A stretch of DNA of 16,876 nt from assembly GCA_028278625.1 (NCBI GenBank), contig JANQDY010000196.1, forward strand, positions 1 to 16,876. The letters run 5' to 3'. The DNA is from Thermodesulfobacteriota bacterium (GTDB lineage Bacteria > Desulfobacterota > DSM-4660 > Desulfatiglandales > Desulfatiglandaceae). The notes under the pieces are model-generated. The model saw only the letters and a list, made by a program, of their open reading frames with translations, had not been told where the DNA came from and did no database searches. Position numbers and translations under genes: made by a program. Position 1 is the first letter of the stretch. Each line of letters starts with the position of its first letter. Positions 7,698 to 15,310 of this stretch are shown in pieces.

Positions 7698-8888
7698 ATG
7701 TTAAACAAAGGTACGAATCCACGCTCCGTCAATATTTATGACCCTTCAAAGGCATATAACGGTTATACACTTTTCGGTCCCAGGGGATCGAGGGACATGT
7801 GGTTGATCAACATGGAAGGGCAGTTCGTGCACCGTTGGCGAATGCCCGGATTGATCGGAGACGCCTCACTCTTGCCCAACGGCAACTTGCTGATCGGAAG
7901 CAGGTTTCCCGATTCCGCCGTGGCGGATATTCCGGCCTGCGGTGGGGAATGGCTTGAGCTGGATTGGGATGGTAATCTGCAATGGAAGCATGAAGATGAA
8001 TTCATGAACCTGCATGATTGCGAACGCCTGGAAAACGGAAATACCCTCGTCAATTTCTTGATGCCCTTACCGGAAGAGGTGACGGCCAATGTGAAGGGCG
8101 GCATCCCCGGGACGGAACGTAACGGCATCATGTGGAGTGACGGTATTCGTGAAATATCCCCCGAGGGTGAAGTCCTCTGGGAATGGTTGGCCCATGAACA
8201 CATGGATTTTGATAGAGACGTTCTATGTCCGCTCTGTTCGCGCATGATCTGGACTTACGTAAACTCTATTTTTGCAACGCCCGATGGCGATATACTTTTA
8301 AGCTTCCGTCATATCAATACGGTTGCGCTTGTGGACAAAAGCACGGGAGATTTCAAATGGGTTTGGGGTCCCGGAGAACTGGGCCATCAGCACTGCCCCA
8401 CCATGGTGGAGAACGGCAACATCCTCATTTTTGACAATGGACTGCACAGCCCGAGCACCGATAATGTGGCGGCCTCGGCATCCAGGGTTCTAGAGGTGAA
8501 CCCGGATACGAATGAGATTGAATGGGAATACAAAGCCAAAACCATAACCTCTTTCTATTCACCCATCTGTTCAAGCGCCCAAAGGCTCCCGAACGGCAAC
8601 ACCCTGATTTGTGAAGCCACTAAAGGGAGACTTTTTGAAATAACACGCGACAAGGAAATTGTCTGGGAATTTATCAACCCCCTGTTTTTCGATTACCAGC
8701 CCAATTACCTGGGCTGGACCAATATGGTTTTCAGAGCATACCGTTATGGGCCCGATTTTGGGGGGCTTAACGCGAGATCAATGGATCCGAACAAATTCAA
8801 ATGGGAATTCCAGGCGGAAGAAGACGAGGGCGGGCAGCCGGAAGAGGCGCAACTGGTGGCGGACCGTCTCAAGCATTTAGGCTATTAA
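7698..8888 (+). CDS. Arylsulfotransferase (ASST)-family beta-propeller protein, cytoplasmic and atypical
   Basis: A 396-residue protein made of repeated beta-propeller blades, visible as recurring LPNGNLLIGSR, LENGNTLVNFL, TPDGDILLSFR, VENGNILIFDNG and LPNGNTLICEA segments. The block with SFRHINTVALVD (202-213) and GHQHCPTMVENGN (229-241) is typical of PAPS-independent arylsulfotransferase-like proteins, which in E. coli move sulfate between phenols through a sulfo-histidine. H205, H230 and H232 are candidate active-site histidines. From memory, the segment WTYVNSI (185-191) is usually WTHxNSx in this family, so Tyr replaces a conserved His. There is a CPLC pair at 177-180. No signal peptide is visible, whereas characterised ASSTs are periplasmic. 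A strong AGGAGG lies eight bases before the start, and it sits 34 bases after the ligase. Sulfotransferase activity is uncertain. Confidence 0.8.
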   Translation: MLNKGTNPRSVNIYDPSKAYNGYTLFGPRGSRDMWLINMEGQFVHRWRMPGLIGDASLLPNGNLLIGSRFPDSAVADIPACGGEWLELDWDGNLQWKHEDEFMNLHDCERLENGNTLVNFLMPLPEEVTANVKGGIPGTERNGIMWSDGIREISPEGEVLWEWLAHEHMDFDRDVLCPLCSRMIWTYVNSIFATPDGDILLSFRHINTVALVDKSTGDFKWVWGPGELGHQHCPTMVENGNILIFDNGLHSPSTDNVAASASRVLEVNPDTNEIEWEYKAKTITSFYSPICSSAQRLPNGNTLICEATKGRLFEITRDKEIVWEFINPLFFDYQPNYLGWTNMVFRAYRYGPDFGGLNARSMDPNKFKWEFQAEEDEGGQPEEAQLVADRLKHLGY

Positions 8889-8896
8889 CGGCGTTA

Positions 8897-8935
8897 AGGG
8901 TAAGGCATGAAAGCAAAGGCTCTCATCTTTACCCT
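8897..8935 (+). other. Hairpin between the ASST-like and sulfatase-like genes
   Basis: The arms AGGGTAAGG-C-ATGA and TCAT-CTTTACCCT form about 13 pairs with one bulged C, one G-U pair and a 12-base loop. No U-run follows, so it is not a classical terminator. A role in mRNA processing, stability or differential expression within the operon is possible. Confidence 0.4.
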
Positions 8936-8964
8936 AAAACCCTCATGAAGACAGCAGGTGCGAA

Positions 8965-10167
8965 ATGAAAAATGTCATACTTTTCACGATTGATACCCTC
9001 AGAGTTGATGTCTTAGGGTGTTATGGCGGGACCGGATTAACCCCCTTCATTGATTCCATTCAGGATAAATGCATTCGGTTTAACAGGTCCCAGGCCGTGG
9101 GCCCCTATACACAGGCATCCTTTCCGGGAATTCTAACATCTTCCTATTTTCTCGAATACGACAGGTCGCCAAAACTGCCACCCAATGCGACCCTTGTCTC
9201 CGAGCCGTTGAAAAACGCCAGAATTTATACGGCCGCTTTTCATTCCAACCCTTATATGAGTGGATATTTCGGCTGGAATCGGGGATGGGACCATTTTTAC
9301 GATTCAATGGCCGACAAGGTGGACGAAGCCAATCCCTACATAAAGGGAGATATTCTCAATAAAAAGGTTCAAAATTGGCTTTCGGGCTATGTTTCCGGCG
9401 AATCCCATGACCCGTTCTTCCTGTGGCTTCATTACATGGATGTCCATGAACCGTACACTCCGGAAAATGATTATCTTAAGAAAATAGACCCTTCCTTGAG
9501 CTTCAGCACCGCTGAATACATGGCGTTGTTCAAGGAAATCATCCTCCCAAGGGACGCAACGGATCCAAAAAAGGTTGAATTACTCAAAAAGCTGTATCTT
9601 GCCCACGTTGTCGAGGTGGATGAATATGTAGCGGAACTTTTCGGAATCCTCGAGAAAAGCAGCGTTCTTGACGATACCGTCGTCATCATCACCTCGGATC
9701 ACGGCGATGAGTTCGGTGAACACGGGAGTCTCTCCCATGACGGCAAAATGTACTCGGAACTGATTCATGTGCCGCTCATGATTTACGATTCCCGCCTTGA
9801 CCAAGGTCAAACTTGCGACAATCTCGTTAGCGGCGTTGACATTCCGCCAACGATTCTCGATCTGTTTGGCGTGAAGAGTCCGCCCACATACAAAGGTCAA
9901 ACCCTATTGCCCGTTGACAAATACATATCCAAAGGATGTTTTGGTGAATGTATCTGTAAACTGCAGCACAGAATGCAGCCCACCGATAAACCGGCATACT
10001 ATTATCGGGAAGAAAACCAGAAGATTATCTATCGAGAGGATAGCAACGGTTGGGAGTTTTACGACCTCGAAGCAGATCCATCGGAATCGAACAATATTGT
10101 GGATTCTTCCCCCCATGCGGAAGATTTCAAAGCCAGATTAACCGGTTTTATCAACCGTAATAAATGA
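8965..10167 (+). CDS. Sulfatase-superfamily hydrolase lacking the formylglycine Cys/Ser
   Basis: A 400-residue alkaline-phosphatase/sulfatase-superfamily protein. Metal-site motifs are present: FTIDTLRVDVLGCYG (7-21, with D10), FLWLHYMDVHEPY (152-164), ITSDHGDEFGEHG (242-254, D245/H246) and SHDGKMYSELIHVPLMI (257-273), plus the C-terminal YDLEADPSESNNI typical of sulfatases. The segment that should hold (C/S)xPSR, converted to formylglycine in true sulfatases, reads GPYTQASFPGILTS (46-59), with T49 at the nucleophile position. A threonine nucleophile is known in superfamily members that act on phosphate groups, such as LtaS and EptA. A phosphatase, phosphodiesterase or group-transfer role is therefore as likely as sulfate ester hydrolysis. 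No signal peptide is seen, so it is probably cytoplasmic. It follows the ASST-like gene by 76 bases containing a hairpin, and its ribosome site is weak. Confidence 0.85.
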   Translation: MKNVILFTIDTLRVDVLGCYGGTGLTPFIDSIQDKCIRFNRSQAVGPYTQASFPGILTSSYFLEYDRSPKLPPNATLVSEPLKNARIYTAAFHSNPYMSGYFGWNRGWDHFYDSMADKVDEANPYIKGDILNKKVQNWLSGYVSGESHDPFFLWLHYMDVHEPYTPENDYLKKIDPSLSFSTAEYMALFKEIILPRDATDPKKVELLKKLYLAHVVEVDEYVAELFGILEKSSVLDDTVVIITSDHGDEFGEHGSLSHDGKMYSELIHVPLMIYDSRLDQGQTCDNLVSGVDIPPTILDLFGVKSPPTYKGQTLLPVDKYISKGCFGECICKLQHRMQPTDKPAYYYREENQKIIYREDSNGWEFYDLEADPSESNNIVDSSPHAEDFKARLTGFINRNK

Positions 10168-10196
10168 TTATTTAACCATAAAATAAGGAGACGAAT

Positions 10197-11030
10197 ATGT
10201 TGAATCTTAAACCGGAAAGAATCTCAGAACTTGAAGAAAAGGTTGAAAGAAGCAAAGAGTGCTACAAAATGGCCTTCGATCGCTTTGATCCAAAGGACAT
10301 GCGTTTGATTTGGTCGGGGGGAAAAGACAGCACGCTGGCACTCTATATTTGCCGTCTGTTTTGCGAAGAAAACGGGTTGCAGATGCCAAAGGCCTTTACC
10401 ATCGATGAAGGCGACGCATTTGAAGAGATTGACGATCTTCTTAAAAAGTACGCCAAGGAATGGAATCTGGAATTGGACTGGGGACGGAACGAAGATGTCC
10501 TGAAAGCCGCAAATCATACGCTGAACGCCGATGTGGTTGTTTCCCAGCTTAGCGATCGAAACCAAGCCGAGATTAAAAGAATCGGATTTGACCTTGAAAA
10601 ATTTCCCTTTGAGGCCGAGTCTTATGTGGGAAACCATCTCATGAAGACCGTTGTTTTCAATACTTACTTGGAAGAACAGAATGTGAAAGCCGTTTTCCAG
10701 GGGCTGAGGTGGGATGAACAGCCGGCAAGAGAAAAAGACGATTGGTTTGAAGACGTGAGCGAGGCCGACCTGACCCCCGTGCATACGCGTTATCGTCCCA
10801 TACTTAACTTTACGGAACGGGACATCTGGGATGCAACCCTGCATTTCGGCATTCCATACTGTAGCCTATACGAAAAGGGCTATCGGTCCCTTGGGGCAAA
10901 AACCACAACCCAAAAAAGTTCGGATATCCCGGCCTGGGAACAGGATTTGGAAAACACGGTGGAAAGGGCCGGTCGGAGGCAAGATAAGGAAGCAACCATG
11001 GAACGTCTGAGAATGTTGGGTTATATGTAG
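10197..11030 (+). CDS. CysD/PAPS-reductase-family PP-loop ATP pyrophosphatase, orphan
   Basis: A 277-residue N-type ATP pyrophosphatase. The PP-loop is SGGKDSTLALYICR (40-53). Later motifs are FQGLRWDEQPARE (167-179), like the RRDE segment of CysD, YRPILNFTERDIWDATLHFGIP (199-220) and GYRSLGAKTTT (228-238). The C-terminus, ERAGRRQDKEATMERLRMLGYM, resembles the CysD ending (sulfate adenylyltransferase small subunit). CysD normally needs the GTPase partner CysN, which is not in this window. Sulfate reducers usually activate sulfate with an unrelated Sat enzyme. No Cys pairs for a 4Fe-4S cluster and no C-terminal ECGLH are present, so APS/PAPS reduction is unlikely. It probably adenylates some oxyanion or organic substrate, which I cannot name. 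AAGGAG precedes the start, and it follows the sulfatase-like gene by 29 bases. Confidence 0.82.
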   Translation: MLNLKPERISELEEKVERSKECYKMAFDRFDPKDMRLIWSGGKDSTLALYICRLFCEENGLQMPKAFTIDEGDAFEEIDDLLKKYAKEWNLELDWGRNEDVLKAANHTLNADVVVSQLSDRNQAEIKRIGFDLEKFPFEAESYVGNHLMKTVVFNTYLEEQNVKAVFQGLRWDEQPAREKDDWFEDVSEADLTPVHTRYRPILNFTERDIWDATLHFGIPYCSLYEKGYRSLGAKTTTQKSSDIPAWEQDLENTVERAGRRQDKEATMERLRMLGYM

Positions 11031-11067
11031 CTTAGAAATTTTCAGCTTCCACTAATTAAGATAAACG

Positions 11068-11109
11068 CTTTTAGGTTTAAGGGCTTTTGAAACCAAAGTT
11101 CTCTTTTGG
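11068..11109 (+). terminator. Possible weak terminator between the enzyme genes and the transporter genes
   Basis: A stem of CTTT-(TA)-GGTTT pairing with AAACC-AAAG around an 11-base loop is followed by the T-rich stretch TTCTCTTTT. The stem is A/T-rich and interrupted, so termination would be partial. It lies in the 118-base gap before tctC, the longest gap between genes in the cluster. Confidence 0.35.
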
Positions 11110-11148
11110 CACAAACATCAACAAATAGGGCAAAAAAGGAGGTAGAAA

Positions 11149-12123
11149 ATGTGCAAATTATTTTCCGTCAAACATCTTTTGGTTGTGTCTCTGGTATTTT
11201 GTAGTCTTATTCTGTTTGGAGCGGCAACACTCGTAGGTGCGGAAGACTATCCCAAGAAGCCGATACGATTGATTTATCCATTTCCCGCCGGGTCGGGTGG
11301 GGATATCTCCACAAGGGTCCTCGCTGATACTGTTTCCGGAATCTTAGGGAAGCCCGTTAAAGTTTCAAATGTGACGGGAGGTAAGGGAACCATCGGTGCG
11401 GCAAAGGTGGCGAGAGCCCGTAAAGATGGGTATGAACTCGGCTCGCTTCCCACGGGGCCGGCTGTTTCCCAAACTATTTTTAACAAAAATGTATCTTACA
11501 AAACTGATGATTTTGAACCCATTTGCCAGTTCACGTACTTTCCCATCGTGATCGTCGCCAGCACTGACAAGCCTTATAAGAATATTAGTGAGCTCATCGC
11601 TTACGCCAAGAAGCATCCGGGCCAGGTATCATTCGCTCATCCGGGTCAGGGTTCCTTACCATACATGATGATGAAAGAGCTGGAATCCGACGCCGGCATC
11701 AAAATGAAAGCGCTCCCATTTAAAGGACTGGCACCGGGAGTTGCGGCTGCCGTCGGCGGACACGTGGATATCGCATTGGCCATATATGGTGGTGTGCTCA
11801 GTTTTAAGGAAGCGGGGAAATTGAACATTCTCGGTTTATTTGCAAACAAACGAATGAAAATGGACCCGGAAATCCCAACCGTTCAGGAAAACAGTACGAG
11901 AACCTATCCCCAGAATTGGTGTGGTATTTTTGCACCAAAAGGCCTTAGTCCCGAAGTTCTGGATAAGCTCGAAAAGGCCTTTGCAGAGGCGGTCAAGAGT
12001 CCGGAATTTGAAGCGTCCATGTCAAAGATAAAACTCCCAATCGAATATCTTGACGCCAAGGCATTTTCTGAAAAGATAGGAAATGATCTCAAGTATTTTG
12101 AGGGAGTTAGAACAAAAAAATAA
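11149..12123 (+). CDS. tctC: TTT-family (Bug/TctC) periplasmic solute-binding protein
   Basis: A 324-residue substrate receptor of a tripartite tricarboxylate transporter. The N-terminus is a clear signal peptide: basic MCKLFSVKH, a hydrophobic core to about residue 29, and a cleavage site after VGA (31/32). The mature protein has family landmarks: YPKKPIRLIYPFPAGSGGD (34-52, first ligand loop), then ARKDGYELG, a VSFAHPGQGS segment in the second ligand loop, VGGHVDIAL, and PTVQEN. The Bug family binds carboxylates, including citrate, terephthalate and other aromatic or dicarboxylic acids, and sequence alone does not fix the ligand. It is the first of the three TTT genes, with a strong AAGGAGG site, and has 118 bases upstream that could hold its own promoter. 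Its position beside the CoA ligase suggests it captures the acid that the ligase activates. Confidence 0.94.
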   Translation: MCKLFSVKHLLVVSLVFCSLILFGAATLVGAEDYPKKPIRLIYPFPAGSGGDISTRVLADTVSGILGKPVKVSNVTGGKGTIGAAKVARARKDGYELGSLPTGPAVSQTIFNKNVSYKTDDFEPICQFTYFPIVIVASTDKPYKNISELIAYAKKHPGQVSFAHPGQGSLPYMMMKELESDAGIKMKALPFKGLAPGVAAAVGGHVDIALAIYGGVLSFKEAGKLNILGLFANKRMKMDPEIPTVQENSTRTYPQNWCGIFAPKGLSPEVLDKLEKAFAEAVKSPEFEASMSKIKLPIEYLDAKAFSEKIGNDLKYFEGVRTKK

Positions 12124-12193
12124 ATCTCATCCCGGCATTCGGAATAGGCTACATATTATTGTGAATGGCACTCAAGCACTAGAGGAATGATAA

Positions 12194-12688
12194 ATGGCTG
12201 ACAAGGACGGCGTCAAAGTTAAGGTTCAGAGCAATTTGTTGATGGGCTTTTGCCTGCTGATCTTCTCAATAGTATATTATATGATCACTTATCATTTCTC
12301 CGGTGTTCAATTTGAAAGCGTCCAAGGAGATATCGGACCCGCTTTCTTTCCCCGCCTTTTCTTAGGCGCTTTAATCATTGAATCACTTTTTCTCATATTG
12401 TCATCCGTGCGAGATCTACTAAAATTACCCAAAGACAATGCCAGGTTTCTTCATCTTTTCCAACGCATTCCCTTTATCATCTTAGCGGCCTTTATATTGT
12501 ATATGGTTCTGACATTTTTCGTCGGATATTTGATTTCCACCATACCCTTTTTAATTTTGGCTTTTTATCTTCTGGGGTTACGCACTGTTTGGCAGCTTGT
12601 AACCATTCCACCGGCCCTGACATTTGCGACATATTACTTGTTTCAGGAACTTCTGGGCGTTTACCTCCCCACAGGGGATCTTTTTTAG
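12194..12688 (+). CDS. tctB: TTT-family small membrane subunit TctB
   Basis: A 164-residue integral membrane protein with four to five hydrophobic helices (about 13-33, 52-71, 88-110, 112-130 and 131-155). It has the conserved TctB segment GDIGPAFFPRLFLGAL (45-60). TctB proteins are poorly conserved and their role in the complex is not well defined. This one fits by length, topology and position between tctC and tctA. AGAGGA precedes the start, and the gap to tctA is only 15 bases. Base composition is noticeably A+T-rich compared with the enzyme genes upstream. Confidence 0.9.
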   Translation: MADKDGVKVKVQSNLLMGFCLLIFSIVYYMITYHFSGVQFESVQGDIGPAFFPRLFLGALIIESLFLILSSVRDLLKLPKDNARFLHLFQRIPFIILAAFILYMVLTFFVGYLISTIPFLILAFYLLGLRTVWQLVTIPPALTFATYYLFQELLGVYLPTGDLF

Positions 12689-12703
12689 AAAGAGGGTGAA
12701 AGA

Positions 12704-14194
12704 ATGTTTGAAGCTCTAATATCCGGATGGGCCGCGGTCTTAAATATCAAACTGATTCTTCTTCTATTGCTCAGCGTCCCTTTGGGCATTGTTGTCGGCG
12801 TATTGCCCGGCGTTGGTGCCATGGTGGGAATTACCGTGCTTCTGCCTTTAACTTTCACAATGGAACCAGCCTTTGGCATCAGCATGTTGGTCGCGGTCTA
12901 TTGTGGGGCTTTTTATGGTGGCGCGGTCAGCGCTATCTTGATCAATACACCCGGCACACCCGCCGCCATATGCACAATTTTCGATGGATATCCCATGGCG
13001 CGAAAAGGAGAGGCGCGCAGGGCTCTGAGTGCTGCGGTCGTCGCCTCTTTTATTGGAGGGGCAATCAGTGTTGCCATACTTACGTTCTGTGCTCCTTTGA
13101 TTGCAAAGGTTGCGCTTAGGTTTAGTTACACGGAGTATTTTGCCATAGCGATCTTCGGAATCATCATGGTTATTTCTTCAAGCAGCCGAGGCTCCTTTTT
13201 GAAAGGATTGCTCATGGGAACTTTCGGCCTTGTTCTCTCTACAATCGGCCAGGACAAGATGGGTACCGTTGAGCGGTTTACTTTCGGTATGCTGGATCTG
13301 TCACGGGGGCTACCCCTGCTCCCCGTCCTTGTCGGTCTCTTCGCCATATCGCAGGCGTTGAGTCTTACAGAGACCGGGAAAGGGGCCGCCCAATTGGAGA
13401 CCATGCACAAGAAGACCGGCTTGTGGGAAATGTTCAAGGAGGTGGGAAGATTCAAGGCAACATTGTTGAAATCATCGCTGATCGGCACTGCGGTTGGTGC
13501 AATACCCGGGACCGGGTCATCCATCTCCACGTTTGTTTCATATGCTGAGGCCAAGCGAGCGTCCAAAACCCCTGACAAGTTCGGCACCGGTTATATAGAA
13601 GGCGTGATCGCTTCTGAATCATCCAACAACTCCGTTACCGGCGGCGCCCTGATCCCGGTAATGGCTTTGGGCATTCCGGGCGACCCAATTACGGCGATTA
13701 TGCTCGGCGCTTTTTTGGTACATGGTCTTATTCCTGGACCCATGCTATTTGTAACATCAACCGGTTTGGTCAACACCATTTTTGCAACCATGATGGTCAC
13801 CTATTTCCTCGTATTACTATTTGGACACTTCGGAGCGACCGTTTTTGCGGCTGTCCTGAAGATCAGGGAAGCGATATTGGTCCCTGCCATACTGGTGATC
13901 TCTTTCCTCGGGGCCTATACGCTCAATTCTTCACTTTTTGACGTTGGGATAGCGTTGGTTTTTGGTGTCTTGGGATATTTTTTCAACAAATTCAATTTCC
14001 CTCTTGCTCCCATTGTCATGGGGCTGATTTTGGGGCCCATCGCAGAAGAAGGATTGCGCCAATCTCTCATGATGTCCAACGGATCGTGGAGCATTCTTGT
14101 AACAAAACCTATTTCAGCGGTCTTTCTTTCTCTTACGGCTTTGATAATCATAGGTAAAGCCTACGTCATGTTGTTTAAGAAAAAGCCCGAGTAA
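12704..14194 (+). CDS. tctA: TTT-family large permease subunit TctA
   Basis: A 496-residue polytopic membrane protein, the channel subunit of the TTT system that moves the TctC-bound acid across the inner membrane using an ion gradient. The two inverted family signatures are visible: GVLPGVGAMVG (32-42) and GAIPGTGSS (265-273). Also present are YGGAVSAILINTPGTPAA and SNNSVTGGALIPVMALGIPG (starting at 307). Length is typical for TctA. GAGGG precedes the start. It is the last intact gene on this strand, and no strong terminator is seen after its stop. Confidence 0.96.
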   Translation: MFEALISGWAAVLNIKLILLLLLSVPLGIVVGVLPGVGAMVGITVLLPLTFTMEPAFGISMLVAVYCGAFYGGAVSAILINTPGTPAAICTIFDGYPMARKGEARRALSAAVVASFIGGAISVAILTFCAPLIAKVALRFSYTEYFAIAIFGIIMVISSSSRGSFLKGLLMGTFGLVLSTIGQDKMGTVERFTFGMLDLSRGLPLLPVLVGLFAISQALSLTETGKGAAQLETMHKKTGLWEMFKEVGRFKATLLKSSLIGTAVGAIPGTGSSISTFVSYAEAKRASKTPDKFGTGYIEGVIASESSNNSVTGGALIPVMALGIPGDPITAIMLGAFLVHGLIPGPMLFVTSTGLVNTIFATMMVTYFLVLLFGHFGATVFAAVLKIREAILVPAILVISFLGAYTLNSSLFDVGIALVFGVLGYFFNKFNFPLAPIVMGLILGPIAEEGLRQSLMMSNGSWSILVTKPISAVFLSLTALIIIGKAYVMLFKKKPE

Positions 14195-14541
14195 GGCGTT
14201 TCCGGGTAAAAGAGAGGCCTTAGGCTGTTTGCTCCGCTCTATGATGCTTCTCTCTATCCGATCCTTGCATCCTCGGCTTCAACCGCCACGGCCCTATGGG
14301 CGATCGTAAGGAAAATCCACGCCATAACCGAAATGCAAATGCCCATGTTGAAAAGCATTTCAGGTAGCCCGCAACATATCACGGAAATGCGTCAGGCAGT
14401 CGGAACAGGTGTTAATATCGATGTCAGGGTTTGATGCTTTACGCAACCTCCACCCTCATGCCCACCGCTTCGTAACCAATTGATATCACTACAGCCAAGA
14501 ATTATTATTCAGATTTCCATTAATCCCAATAATTGAAGAAG
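14195..14541. other. Gene-free stretch after tctA
   Basis: No convincing coding frame, RNA gene or strong terminator was found. Separated AGAGAG and CTCTCT tracts near 14210-14257 could pair loosely but have no U-run. The stretch appears to be non-functional spacer or heavily decayed sequence. Confidence 0.5.
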
Positions 14542-14667
14542 ATGCACTGTTTCATCGGAATCAGGTTTGCAGTCGCCAACTCGATGCTTTTATTCGCAAA
14601 CCCCGCAATGGGATATACGGACCTAGATGAAAAGCTCCTCAATGCCGCCCCCAGCCCCAATATTTAA
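14542..14667 (+). pseudogene. Possible 5' remnant of a secreted ankyrin-repeat-type gene
   Basis: A 41-codon frame reads as a signal-peptide-like start followed by MGYTDLDEKLLNAA and then a stop. From memory, TDLDEKLLNAA resembles the first half of the first repeat in secreted bacterial ankyrin proteins. The match is short, the ribosome site is weak, and nothing downstream continues the repeat, so this is a tentative remnant only. Confidence 0.25.
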
Positions 14668-14716
14668 AGCAATACCCCATATTTCTGACATCTAATGGCA
14701 TTTCAGATATTTATAA

Positions 14717-15310
14717 CTACAGCGGATCAAAAGAAACAAACACTGAAAAGAAGGAAATGGTGATGGTCAAAAGGATTGTGTTTGCAGTTATCATCTTTTC
14801 AGGAATATTTGCGTTCTCTCCCCAGACAAAAAGGTCTCTGACCGGAGCGGTTTCGTAGGGCCAGGAAAGGAGGGTCCCGGCGCCAATGCGTAATGAATTT
14901 CGCAACGTAATCGGATCGGCCGGTAGCCACTCGGATTTAAGCATCGCCGCCACAATCTCTTCATATGTACCGACCATGGCAACATTTATCGGATCGCCGC
15001 GGATACCGTGCTTGGTCAGCGTGATGCGCGGCATATCCTCTATTGCGGGATGATGGTGAGCGATAAAGCGCCAGGCAAGCGGGAGAAGAAGGTAGGCCCC
15101 TACCAGCCACGCGAAAAGGAACAGGAGAGCGATCCGGGCCAGCCGTGAAAAGTTCCGTCGTGTTATCGCCGGATCATCGAAGTCATCTCCGCCAAAATGT
15201 TCATGCGGGTTCGTACGTTGTATCCCATTTTTCTCAGCAGACGCTCTGGTCATCAATTTCATTTTGACATGTTTGCCGATCAATGTGTCCCAGCAAGATA
15301 CTCCGGTCAT
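14717..15310 (-). pseudogene. Truncated LssY_C-domain membrane protein
   Basis: The minus-strand frame of 197 codons contains one transmembrane helix (RIALLFLFAWLVGAYLLLPL) followed by an LssY_C-like domain: GDPINVAMVGTYEEIVAAML, then EWLPADPITLRNSLRIGAGT and APVRDLFVWG. In intact relatives, as I recall them, the domain continues with a conserved (R/K)xQDLAFE segment. Here the similarity stops at about 14822, and the rest (to the stop at 14717) is the antisense of the orphan signal-peptide sequence. LssY_C proteins are membrane-associated and of uncertain function. The start is unclear: ATGs at 15310, 15262 and 15253 all lack a ribosome site, and the frame is open further upstream. Calling it a broken gene is safer than calling it functional. 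Confidence 0.6.
14757..14858 (+). pseudogene. Orphan signal-peptide start fused to unrelated sequence
   Basis: After an AAGGAA site, ATG 14757 (or ATG 14763, better spaced) encodes VKRIVFAVIIFSGIFAFS, a textbook secretion signal. It then runs within a few codons into the reverse complement of the LssY_C fragment and stops at 14858. This looks like the 5' end of a secreted-protein gene cut off by a deletion near 14820. A genuine 31-33-residue small membrane protein is the alternative. Confidence 0.3.

Noticed and set aside
11105..11121. TTTTGGCACAAACATC resembles a sigma-54 -24 element upstream of tctC
   Set aside because: No GC occurs ten bases after the GG, and the -12 TTGC is absent, so it fails the spacing rule.
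12164..12180. ATGGCACTCAAGCAC upstream of tctB resembles a sigma-54 promoter
   Set aside because: The GG-to-GC distance is seven bases rather than ten, and the gene is probably internal to the tct operon.
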